DNA from: Haplosporangium gracile
Taxonomy: Eukaryota > Mortierellomycota > Mortierellomycetes > Mortierellales > Mortierellaceae
Direction: 5' to 3'
Assembly (NCBI GenBank): GCA_015499985.1
Contig: JAAAUF010001160.1
Location: 1-11,071, forward strand
Length of the DNA: 11,071 bases
Shown here: piece after piece, positions 1 through 7,187 of the stretch
Numbering within the stretch: the stretch's first letter is position 1
Layout of the letters: each line of letters starts with the position of its first letter
Made by a program: the position numbers and the translations under genes
Notes under the pieces: model-generated
What the model saw: only the letters and a program-made list of their open reading frames with translations
Told to the model about the DNA's origin: nothing
Databases searched by the model: none

Positions 1-20
1 TTTTTTTGCTTTCTTTATAT

Positions 21-31
21 TTTATTTTATT
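21..31 (-). terminator. Overlapping AATAAA poly(A) signals for the membrane-protein gene
   Basis: On the minus strand two AATAAA hexamers overlap by one base (31-26 and 26-21), about 25 bases after the TAA stop at 58-56. This is a normal position for a fungal polyadenylation signal. The cleavage site would lie at or beyond the left edge of the window. Confidence 0.6.
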
Positions 32-55
32 AGCTCGCTCTATTATGTCTATGCA

Positions 56-1507
56 TTAAAAACGGCCGTAGGGCCCTTGGTTGTAGTCAGAGTCCCTCTG
101 AGGCGATGGCGGCTGCTTATTATTATAGCCGTTGCCACCTTGCTGCTGCTGACCATAGTAAGGCTGCTGTTGCTGTTGCTGGTAGCCACCAGAAGGACTA
201 CCACTAGAAGGCGGAGGACGGTAACCGGTAGGAGTCATGGACCGGTCATCGGGATAGTCGCTGTAGGCACTCTCGGCGTATGGATCAGGCGACATCGGTG
301 GCATCGGGCTCCTCGCCGGAGGAGCAAGGTTGTTATTATTATTATTGTTGTTGTTGTTATTGTTGCTATTGTAACCACGGGGACTGTCCTGGTCCTGATT
401 CTGGTATTGACCGTTACCAGAACGCTCCAAGAGCATATCTACAGAGGAGATACTCTCCTTGTGACCCATCATCTTGTGGTGATGGGCCTGCTGGGCTTGC
501 TCCAGTGTCAGGTAGGCACTCTCGCCACCATCAGAAGAGTACGACGATCGAGGACTGCCAGCTGTGTTCTTCTTGGCAGTAGGAGCGCCCATGACGCACT
601 GAGGATCAGCATCGCCATTCTTGCCAGTCGTGGCAGCAGTGGCAGCAACATGCGAGACGGGAGTTGGTGTCAAGTTGCCCTGTGTGAGGTTCCGGGGCTG
701 TGGGGTGGAGCGCTGTGCGCCCATAGGCTGATCGGGAATGACCGACATTGAATCGTCGCCGTAGTAGTCGCTGACATCATCATAGTATCCCTCCGAGCCA
801 GGGTGCGAATGTTGCTTCTGAGGAGAGGAACGACTGTTGTCTGGGTTGGCCTGGTTGCCGTTGCTATTGCCTTGGTCGCTGTTCTGGCGGGTAACAGGAG
901 GTGGAAGATAAGTAGGAGAGGCACCACCGGAAGTAGGGCTTTTGCTCATAGTGTTATGAAGAGCTGACCCAGGCTGGGCAAACAATTCATCGCGCATACC
1001 AGGCCTGAACTGCTGTTGCTCACGGAACTGTGCCTCAGGACGATGGGCAGGGGCAGAGTCAACACCGTTTTGAGGGGCCAGGGCCATAGGCCCAGAGATG
1101 GCCTTGTTAGGACCCGTGTATGCGCCCCCCAACTCGGCCATTGCCTCGGCATCCTTCTTTTTAGAAGCAGCACTAGCGACAGTCGAATCGCCAACAGCAG
1201 ATCTTTTGCGTCGCTTGTAACACAAGAGTCCGATGATCGCCACCAGAGCAGCACCACCGGCAGCCATACCACCGATAGCAGCGCCAGACATGCCTCCTGC
1301 CTCGGGGCTGGGGGAGATGGTGGGTGTCGGGGTGTGGGTTGTAGTCGAGGCAGTGATGGATGCTGTAATGGACCTTGAGTTTCCACGGGCGGTTGTTGTT
1401 GTGCCACGGGCGCCTGAGGATGTGGGGTGAGAAGATCCAGTGGTCCGTATTGGGGCCACGGTGGTCTTGTGAGGCGCGGTGGTCGTTGTTGTGTGTTCGG
1501 CGGGCAT
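56..1507 (-). CDS. Single-pass membrane protein with Ser/Thr-rich ectodomain and Asn/Gln/Pro-rich tail, function unknown
   Basis: Reads as one uninterrupted exon of 483 residues, from ATG at 1507-1505 (context AACAATG, A at -3) to TAA at 58-56. The frame stays open upstream to 1660 but has no earlier ATG there, and the upstream sequence is CT-rich leader. Residues 1-70 are Thr/Ser/Pro-rich, suited to O-mannosylation, with no Cys and no classical signal peptide. Residues about 75-97 form one transmembrane helix rich in Gly/Ala with GxxxG spacing (G75/G79, G80/G84). The basic stop-transfer KRRKR at 98-102 implies N-out, C-in topology. The remaining ~380 residues are disordered: many SP/TP sites, proline stretches, a 12-Asn run at about 382-393 and a Gln run near the C-terminus. 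The shape recalls fungal wall-stress sensors or juxtamembrane halves of receptor-like proteins, but no family domain is recognisable. A signal peptide on an unseen upstream exon is possible (a CCCCAG acceptor lies near 1640 on this strand). Confidence 0.72.
   Translation of the reverse strand: MPAEHTTTTTAPHKTTVAPIRTTGSSHPTSSGARGTTTTARGNSRSITASITASTTTHTPTPTISPSPEAGGMSGAAIGGMAAGGAALVAIIGLLCYKRRKRSAVGDSTVASAASKKKDAEAMAELGGAYTGPNKAISGPMALAPQNGVDSAPAHRPEAQFREQQQFRPGMRDELFAQPGSALHNTMSKSPTSGGASPTYLPPPVTRQNSDQGNSNGNQANPDNSRSSPQKQHSHPGSEGYYDDVSDYYGDDSMSVIPDQPMGAQRSTPQPRNLTQGNLTPTPVSHVAATAATTGKNGDADPQCVMGAPTAKKNTAGSPRSSYSSDGGESAYLTLEQAQQAHHHKMMGHKESISSVDMLLERSGNGQYQNQDQDSPRGYNSNNNNNNNNNNNNLAPPARSPMPPMSPDPYAESAYSDYPDDRSMTPTGYRPPPSSGSPSGGYQQQQQQPYYGQQQQGGNGYNNKQPPSPQRDSDYNQGPYGRF
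329..373 (-). repeat. AAC/AAT trinucleotide repeat coding for polyasparagine
   Basis: On the minus strand 329-364 is twelve consecutive Asn codons, a mix of AAC and AAT, followed by Ser, Asn and Tyr codons up to 373. The mixed codons suggest that the Asn run itself is retained rather than being a fresh slippage product, but length variation between strains is likely. It lies in the cytoplasmic tail of the membrane protein. Confidence 0.75.
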
Positions 1508-1830
1508 TGTTAGTTGTTGATTGTTGTTTACAATTGGTGAGTGGAGAGGGCGAGTTGTCGAGTACAAGGGCGAGGGAAGAGGGCCAATTGTCGAAGGGGA
1601 AAGAGTGAAGGAGCAATGGGGAGTAGAAGATCGACTACACTGGGGAGGTGGAGGGGGCAAAGGGAAGGGGAAAGGGCCAGATATCTTTCAATCCGGGACA
1701 GGGACACCCACTAAGGACAGTGGATGTAAAGGAATGGGATGGGGAGGGTAAAGAGGGAGGGAGGGAAGGTAAGAAGGTGAAAGGGAGAAAAGAAGAGGAA
1801 AGAGAAGAAAGAAGAGATGGATAGGACAAG
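1508..1830 (-). promoter_or_regulatory. CT-rich 5' leader of the membrane-protein gene
   Basis: Read on the minus strand this stretch is strongly pyrimidine-rich (the plus strand shows runs of G and A, especially 1741-1815) and ends in an A/C-rich stretch just before the ATG. Such CT-rich blocks commonly mark transcription starts in filamentous fungi. Similar blocks precede the other two genes in this window. The conceptual translations here are just Ser/Pro/Leu low complexity, so I read it as untranslated. Confidence 0.5.
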
Positions 1831-3325
1831 ACGAGGAGTAGATGGGGGTATTGAGCAGACAGAAAATGAGGGTTAGGGGTTGAATGGGATGGTATGGTAT
1901 GGTATGGACTGAGAGCATTTGGCTGAGCAAAGAAAGGGCTAATTATGAATAAAAATATCCTTGGTTTGATTGAAATAGCACTTGAGAGTTAGGGTTTAAA
2001 AACGGGGATAGGATGGAGAGTGAAGAAGGCAAGGAGAAGAGGCTAATTGTTCATTGGAAAGAGGAGAAGGTGCCAGCAGAATTGGATAGGACGAGATGGA
2101 AAATCATTTTATTTTTTGTACGTGGTGCACAAGGTAACAATAAGCAATGGGCATTGAACCATGGCAACATATCGAGAGATCGGGCATATCGAAAACGAAG
2201 GAGTAATGTCGCTATTGAACGGTCAATTGTAGCTGTGTTTAGGCGAAACATGAAGGAATGTTCATAAATACAGTACCAACGGGGACTGAAAGCTCGATGC
2301 GGATGCTCATTTGCCATGGTTATTTATTATTGGCACTAGAGACAAGTTCACCCGGGATCCACCTAGGGATTGCATCTACATTCACACAGGCAAAACTCGC
2401 ACATCTAGCCGCTCTGTATCACATCAAGAGTACCCATTTATAGATTAATGCTAGACTTGTTCTCTTTACTCCTGTATGCCTGTATGGACACCTACTTCAA
2501 GCAGGGGTGAGGCGCAACAAGAAGAGATCCATGGAACCTGCATCTCCTATCCACAAAAAAAAAAAAAATAGCGAGATGCTCTCAAACCACTTCAACCTTA
2601 CGATCTGCTCAGACCTTTTTTTTGATCAACAGCAATAGGCATTTTGTCTATCTTTCAGCCTGTTTGCCTATCTAGAGATTTGATGTCTACGGCATTGATA
2701 CCGTACAGCAACTCACTGTCACCGCAGGGCAACAGGGAGGTTACACCATGTTCAACTTGAAACTGGATCTAAATATTTTTTTTCTCTCCGATGAGACGTA
2801 ATTATACAAACAATGCCAACACTTAATCCCCGCTAAATACGAACCGAACTAGACTGACAGACATGCATGGTAAGATTAAGGCGCCTGGAGAGCATTTTTA
2901 AATGACGATACTAAGTAGAAGGCGCCGGAAATGTTAGCCATGGGAAAACAAGTCCCGATGGCGATGATGCCGATCGTCAGACACAACGTGTTTCTGTATA
3001 CTCACATTCTTCTTCTCCCTTCTTTGCGTTGACACAAAAACGAAAGGTCTCTGGAGCATTGGTCGAAACGTGAAAAGCATAATGAAATGGACAGGGTTCT
3101 TTGAAATTACATTACGCAATATGGATCCTGCTGTGCGTTTTTTTTTTTTTTTTTTTCGATACTCTCCATTTGATGGCCATTCTACAGTTTAGTGCGTCCA
3201 TCAACCCCCGATGCTGAAGGAAAAGGTTATTTTGTGAATACAACGCAGGCTTACCTAGCAGAAGCGGGTGTTTCTTGTCCGGCGTTAGTTGCAGTGACAA
3301 ACATAATTTGAGAGACAGACACCAA
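1831..3325. other. Divergent intergenic region without a convincing gene
   Basis: About 1.5 kb between the divergent membrane-protein and photolyase genes. It contains three GGTAT repeats (1891-1905), two TTAGGG motifs (1873-1878 and 1989-1994), A14 (2555-2568), T19 (3138-3156) and two AAGGCGCC octamers 41 bases apart (2878-2885, 2919-2926). Short ATG-started ORFs of 84 residues (2013-2267, plus) and 88 residues (2317-2051, minus) overlap each other antisense and resemble no family I know. I saw no tRNA-like fold or transposon end. Confidence 0.5.
3138..3156 (+). repeat. T19 homopolymer tract
   Basis: Nineteen consecutive T residues about 360 bases upstream of the photolyase ATG, with a second run of twelve T at 3395-3406. 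Long dA:dT tracts disfavour nucleosomes and are common in fungal promoters. The length may vary between isolates or be affected by sequencing error. Confidence 0.8.
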
Positions 3326-3475
3326 TGATCTGATTCGGCAATAGTTGTTCGTAGACATTTTCGCAAAGACGCGAAAGTGCAGAAAAGAGGACGATTTTTT
3401 TTTTTTGCCCCACCACTGATCATAATGATCCCTTTTCATACATACCCCAAAAGGGTCACAGGTGTGAGAATGATC
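3326..3475 (+). promoter_or_regulatory. Cluster of TGATC motifs upstream of photolyase
   Basis: TGATC occurs at 3326-3330, 3417-3421, 3426-3430 and 3471-3475, four times in 150 bases; two of these are also TGATCA palindromes. GATC-core elements are the known binding sites of the White Collar blue-light receptor complex in fungi, and fungal photolyase genes are commonly light-induced. That these particular copies act as light-response elements is inference from position and motif only. Confidence 0.4.
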
Positions 3476-3517
3476 AGTTTTCTCACTCCTCTTTCTTCTC
3501 TTCTCATTCATTTCTAA
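3470..3517 (+). CDS. Candidate 15-codon upstream ORF whose stop overlaps the photolyase start
   Basis: ATG at 3470 (context AGAATG, A at -3) opens a 15-codon frame ending in TAA at 3515-3517. The last A of that stop is the first base of the photolyase ATG, giving TAATG. If the transcript begins upstream of 3470, ribosomes would translate this peptide first and reach the main gene only by termination-reinitiation or leaky scanning. The transcription start is unknown and could lie in the CT-rich tract at 3479-3514, in which case the uORF is not transcribed. Confidence 0.4.
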   Translation: MISFLTPLSSLLIHF

Positions 3518-6137
3518 TGCTTACGCACATTCACCGCCTTCTCCCCATCACTCAAACAACAACAACAACAACAACGACGACAACAGCAACAAAAGTACTT
3601 TCTCGCCTTCACCTCAGAACAGCAACACAGACAACAACGACTTCTCGTCCTCCGCTCTTACGAGCACTTTATACGTGGACATCAAAAAAACACAGAACAG
3701 CAACAACAGCAGCAGCAGCAGGAGGAGGAGTCATGTCAGCTACAAAGAGAAAAGCACAGGGGATGGACGGTTCTGACGGCCAGACATCGTCAGTCAAGCA
3801 ATTCAAGGAGCACCTATCCACTTACGCAGCTACTTCTAATACCAAAGGATTAAGATCGGAATCAAACGGTACAGCGGCACCTTTCAAAGTCGCCATCAAA
3901 TCCGAAGAAGACCACCAACCCAGCGGCCCAATTGTCACAAGAAACGTTCTCATGTGGTTCAGACGCGACCTCCGGATCCGCGACAACAAGGCCCTCTATG
4001 CCGCTTCAATGCGTTCCAAAGTTGGTGGCACCGATAACCACTTCCTCATCGCACTCTACATCATTTCAGAAGAAGAGTGGGCAGAGCATGACGAGGCACC
4101 CGTCAAGATTGATTTCTGGATGCGCAATTTGGTCACGTTGAAGGCTTCTCTGGATAAACTGGCGATCCCGCTGGTGGTCAAGACGGCCAAGAGAAAGACG
4201 GATGTTGTAAAGGTGGTTGAGGAGGTTGTGGAAGGGATGGATGTTAGTCATGTGTTTTGGAGTCAGGAGTTGATGGTGAATGAGCGGAAGCGGGATCGTT
4301 TGGTCAAGGAGGCTTTGGAAAAAAAGCACTCGGGTCTTTATGTGGAGGAGCATGAGGATCAACTCGTTGTCCCCGCCGAGGATGTGCGTACAAAGGTACG
4401 TTGTCTTGGCGCGATTATTTTGTTCGAGTGATAGACTCAAGGAGAAAGTGGGAAGGGTTGTATGCGGTTGCTGTTGAAAACGACAAGTAAATTGTGATAT
4501 CCTATTGAATAACTCATTGTAAACTATCCTGATTCATTTCATTCCACGAGTAGACGGGCAACCCGTACGCGGTGTTCACTCCATTCTACAACACTTGGTG
4601 CAGGCTGGTCGAGACTGAGTCTCACTACCTCGAAATTACCGAAATGCCTGATGCCAACCCACCTAAAGCCAGGGAACTCTATGCAGAGTACTTTAAGACC
4701 AAGCCGCCATCATCTCATCCTCACCCGCTGGACGTCGACGAGATGGAGCGTCAGTACCCTGCAGGAGAAGACAAGGCTCATGCGAGATTGGAAAAGTTTG
4801 TACAGGAAAAGGCGATAAGATATCACGAAGGGCGCGACGTAGCACATCAGGACGGAACCAGTATATTAAGTCCGTACTTGAACGCGGGAGTACTGTCGAC
4901 TCGACAGTGTGTAGTCGCTGCTCGGGTTGCCAACAAAAACAAGATCCAGAGTGGGGACGATGGACTCAAGACCTGGATCAAAGAACTTGGCTGGAGGGTA
5001 TGTCTTCTTTGTTAGACTTCTCCTTGTCCTAAGGTTTGTTTTTGACATTGATAACAAACTCTTTTTTTTTTATTTCATACCGATAGGAGTTCTACAGGCA
5101 CATATTAGTGGCGTTTCCGCGTGTGTGCAAGAGCCATGCCTTCCAACCAAAGACGGAGCGTGTGCAGTGGAGTGATAACGACGAGCACTTTCAGCGGTGG
5201 ACTGAAGGAAAGACTGGCTTCCCCATCGTTGATGCAGGCAAGTGCAATTTCCTTCTTCCTGGACCTTCTTTCATCTTGTTCTTTTTTTTACCCATCTCGT
5301 CGTATTGACCAATTTTACTTTGTAGGAATGAGGCAGTTGAGGGCGACGGGATACATGCACAATCGCCTGCGAATGATTGTGGCCTGTTTCCTTGTGAAGG
5401 ACCTGCTCATCAACTGGCAGCGAGGCGAGAAATACTTTATGAATAGCTTGATCGATGGCGATCTTGCCTCCAACAATGGAGGTTGGCAATGGGTAAGTTC
5501 AAAAGAAGGGGGAAAAAAAAGGCTTAAGATACCAGACGTTTTCGTATACTTTACAGCCATATTTACTCGAAAGAATGAAAAAGAGAGAGAAGCAAAGAAA
5601 GATAGGAAAGGAGAGCCATGAAGGGGAGAGGGAGAGAAGGAGAGGGAGAGAAGGAGAGGGAGAGAAGGAGAGGAAGAAAAATCTAATCTTTCTTGCTTAT
5701 GTGTGAATGTGCGTGCGTGATATTTTAGAGCGCATCGACGGGAACGGATAGCCAGCCATATTTTCGCGTGTTCAACCCGTTGCTGCAGTCGCAACGGTAC
5801 GATCCCAAGGGTGAGTACATCCGCAGATGGGTTCCCGAGCTGAAGTCGCTCACGGACAAGCAGATCCATGATCCCTCTCAGGCCCTTTCTCTCAATGAGT
5901 TTGCCAAACTCGGGTAGGTTAGAGTGATTGTGATGTTATCGTAAGTTTTTTTTTTTTTTACTGAATGGATGTTGTAAAGAAAAACTGATGTTTTTTTTTT
6001 ATCTTCTATGTATGCTGTGCTGGTGCAAAAACGTTTGTCGATCGAATGGAAATAGATATCCAAAGCCTATTGTGGACCATGCAAAGGCCAAGGCCAGGTA
6101 TCTCGAGGAGTTCAAGCGAGCCCTTGGGCTTTCCTGA
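3517..6137 (+). CDS. PHR1: Class I CPD DNA photolyase, six exons, 635 residues
   Basis: Repairs UV cyclobutane pyrimidine dimers by light-driven electron transfer from FADH-. Exons: 3517-4395, 4554-4997, 5087-5237, 5326-5492, 5729-5913, 6056-6137 (TGA). The join is in frame throughout, and residue continuity with the family supports every junction. The antenna domain starts near residue 143 ([11 protein letters not shown]); N255/E256 match the E. coli folate-contact Asn-Glu. In the FAD domain I see [10 protein letters not shown] (295-304), E437 and W440 (dimer contact), M508, the electron-transfer triad W479/W522/W545, W547 (lesion stacking) and N541 beside flavin N5, as in E. coli photolyase. 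An Asn at 541 and this sequence style argue against 6-4 photolyase or plant cryptochrome. Residues 1-72 have no acidic residue and several Arg/Lys, like a mitochondrial presequence. Met73 starts a shorter form with KRK at 77-79. Yeast Phr1 also serves nucleus and mitochondria. The symbol follows the yeast name. Confidence 0.93.
3550..3593 (+). repeat. ACA/CAA trinucleotide repeat coding for polythreonine
   Basis: An almost pure ACA repeat, with ACG and GCA interruptions, encodes a Thr run at residues 14-23 of the long photolyase form. It sits inside the putative presequence. The region is probably length-variable, and a repeat that stays in frame here would not disturb the catalytic domain. 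Confidence 0.7.
5238..5325 (+). other. GC-AG intron 3 of the photolyase gene
   Basis: The exon ends GATGCAG at 5237 and the intron opens GCAAGT, then closes TTTGTAG at 5325. Splicing here makes the Gly492 codon (G + GA) and restores the conserved stretch IVDAGMRQL. The only nearby GT (5242-5243) would leave two extra bases and break the frame. GCAAGT is the classical strong context of the rare GC donor. The other ten donors that I place in this window are GT. Confidence 0.85.
5620..5681 (+). repeat. Purine minisatellite, three 14-base copies, in photolyase intron 4
   Basis: Sixty-two consecutive purines inside the 236-base intron 5493-5728. The core is three exact tandem copies of AGAGGGAGAGAAGG (5627-5640, 5641-5654, 5655-5668) plus a decayed fourth. 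The repeat explains why this intron is longer than its neighbours (89, 88 and 142 bases). Long homopurine tracts can form triplexes, but nothing here shows that it does. Confidence 0.85.
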
Positions 6138-6167
6138 ATGGACGCAAAAAGGAACAACCGAAATCAA

Positions 6168-6173
6168 AATAAA
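6168..6173 (+). terminator. AATAAA poly(A) signal of the photolyase gene
   Basis: AATAAA lies 30 bases after the TGA stop at 6135-6137, followed by a GT-rich stretch (about 6185-6300) that fits a downstream cleavage-stimulating element. Together they give a complete fungal 3' end. Confidence 0.65.
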
Positions 6174-6251
6174 ATATCAACTTTTGAGTGTTTGTTTTTC
6201 TCATTCCGTGCGTGTGTTGTGAATGTGTGTGTGTCTCCCGTTTTGCTTGTT

Positions 6252-6281
6252 TGTGTCTGTGTCTGTGTCTGTGTCTGTGTC
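6252..6281 (+). repeat. (TGTGTC)5 microsatellite
   Basis: Five exact hexamer copies, flanked by further TG-rich sequence (6224-6232 and 6290-6300). It lies about 80 bases beyond the photolyase AATAAA, so it may act as the GU-rich 3'-end element. The open frames across it encode only Val/Cys/Ser low complexity and are not genes. Confidence 0.85.
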
Positions 6282-6961
6282 TGCTTTTGTTTGTGTGTGT
6301 CGTGGCAGTGGCAGATCAAAAGACAAAAGTTGTTGGGGCAAAAGAGTGAGAAAAACACAACAAGGTTCGCGTGGCAGTCACCGCGAAAGGAAATATATAG
6401 ACTCGCAAGGATCTTTAGCCAATCAGATCCATCGTGAGACAAGAATGCACGCGATATTCTCTAAGGAGGTGTTCCCTTCTTTCATGTGCTGGAAGGAGGG
6501 TCGTTGGAGGTCGTCAACGGCCATACTTGCCTTTGAGCAAAGAAGGAAGGAAGGAAGGAAAGAAGGAAGGAAGAAAGGAAGGAAGGAGCAGGAGCAATTG
6601 AATACTATACAAAAGGGCCAAGTGCTTGTAAGAAGGAGGGACGATGCAAAACGAGGGTGAATAGAAAACGGTTACGAGGATTGGGGGACAAAGAGTGAAG
6701 GGGAGCAATGACGATCGATCGTGTCCCCATTTTTTGTATGTGTATGTCCCAGTCCTGTGTAATGTGGCTGTCAGCACATACTGTTACAAGCAAGGTTTTT
6801 TTTATTTTCCTTACCTTTTGCTAATCGAAGCACGAGCTCGTCAGAGCAAGCCAGGGCCAGGCACGAGGAGCACGAGTAATTGATAAAGAGTCGGTCTCCT
6901 TTCCCCTGTTGCTTGCTTTTGTCTACCTCCTGTCCATAGATCACTTTCGAAGCTAATCGAA
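6282..6961 (+). promoter_or_regulatory. Intergenic region upstream of CHO2
   Basis: No convincing gene. It holds a CCAAT box (6419-6423), an AATATATAG stretch (6392-6400), a 50-base GGAA/GAAA purine tract (6539-6588), a 12-base perfect palindrome (6711-6722), the 10-base palindrome ACGAGCTCGT (6832-6841), and GCTAATCGAA twice (6820-6829 and 6952-6961). Any role in CHO2 regulation is unproven. I did not find the exact yeast inositol-choline element. Confidence 0.4.
6539..6588 (+). repeat. AAGG-type purine repeat tract
   Basis: Fifty consecutive purines built mainly from AAGG tetramers with AGAA interruptions. It resembles a slippage-generated microsatellite in the photolyase-CHO2 intergenic region. 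Translated frames give only Lys/Glu/Gly/Arg low complexity. Confidence 0.8.
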
Positions 6962-7187
6962 ATCCCTCTCTCTCTTTTTGTTCATTTCGTTTTGTTCATT
7001 GGCTCGGCTCTCATTTCCTTCTTTTTTCACAAGTCCCCTCACTTGTATTTTCTTGTTCTTCTTTTCTCTTTCTTTCCTTTCTTGGTCGTTCTCATTCCTC
7101 ACCTCTCTCTCTCTTTCTTTCTTTCTTTTTTTTTTTATTTCTTTTCCCGCCCTTCTCTCCCTCTGTCCCTCGCCGAGAAAAAAAGGA
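6962..7187 (+). promoter_or_regulatory. CT-rich leader of CHO2 with inverted CCAAT box
   Basis: A strongly pyrimidine-rich stretch (CTCTCT, CTTTCTTT and T runs) running up to the CHO2 ATG at 7188. No ATG occurs in it, so it makes a clean leader. ATTGG (a CCAAT box on the minus strand) lies at 6998-7002, about 190 bases before the start codon. The frame is open upstream of the ATG, but it encodes only Phe/Ser/Leu low complexity from the CT bias. Confidence 0.5.

Noticed and set aside
77..751. 224-residue open frame on the plus strand
   Set aside because: It lies antisense to the membrane-protein gene, starts at a non-compelling ATG/GTG region and encodes Val/Leu/Arg low complexity mirrored from the repeats on the other strand.
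1508..1660. Upstream extension of the membrane-protein frame (51 more residues)
   Set aside because: Begins at TTG, not ATG, lies in CT-rich leader sequence and gives a Pro/Ser-rich stretch without a signal peptide; the ATG at 1507 has good context.
2013..2317. Overlapping antisense ORFs of 84 and 88 residues
   Set aside because: Both start with ATG but overlap each other, resemble no known family, and lack a nearby leader/poly(A) arrangement. Chance ORFs are more likely.
3112..3511. Minus-strand ORFs of 103 and 86 residues before photolyase
   Set aside because: They run through T19 and T12 homopolymers as poly-Lys, overlap each other and sit in the photolyase promoter; no gene-like features.
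3517..6137. Alternative identity as cryptochrome, cry-DASH or 6-4 photolyase
   Set aside because: The ELGWREFYRH, NNGGWQWSASTGTD and HNRLRMI stretches match class I CPD photolyases, with Asn at the flavin N5 position and the CPD-contact Trp, Glu and Met residues kept.
6223..6660. 145-residue frame across the TG-rich and GGAA-rich repeats
   Set aside because: Composition comes from microsatellites (Val/Cys/Ser, then Lys/Glu/Gly/Arg); it lies past the photolyase poly(A) signal and lacks any domain.
6978..7187. 70-residue N-terminal extension of Cho2
   Set aside because: Starts at TTG, encodes Phe/Ser/Leu from CT repeats, and the first ATG at 7188 has a good context with no upstream ATG in the leader.
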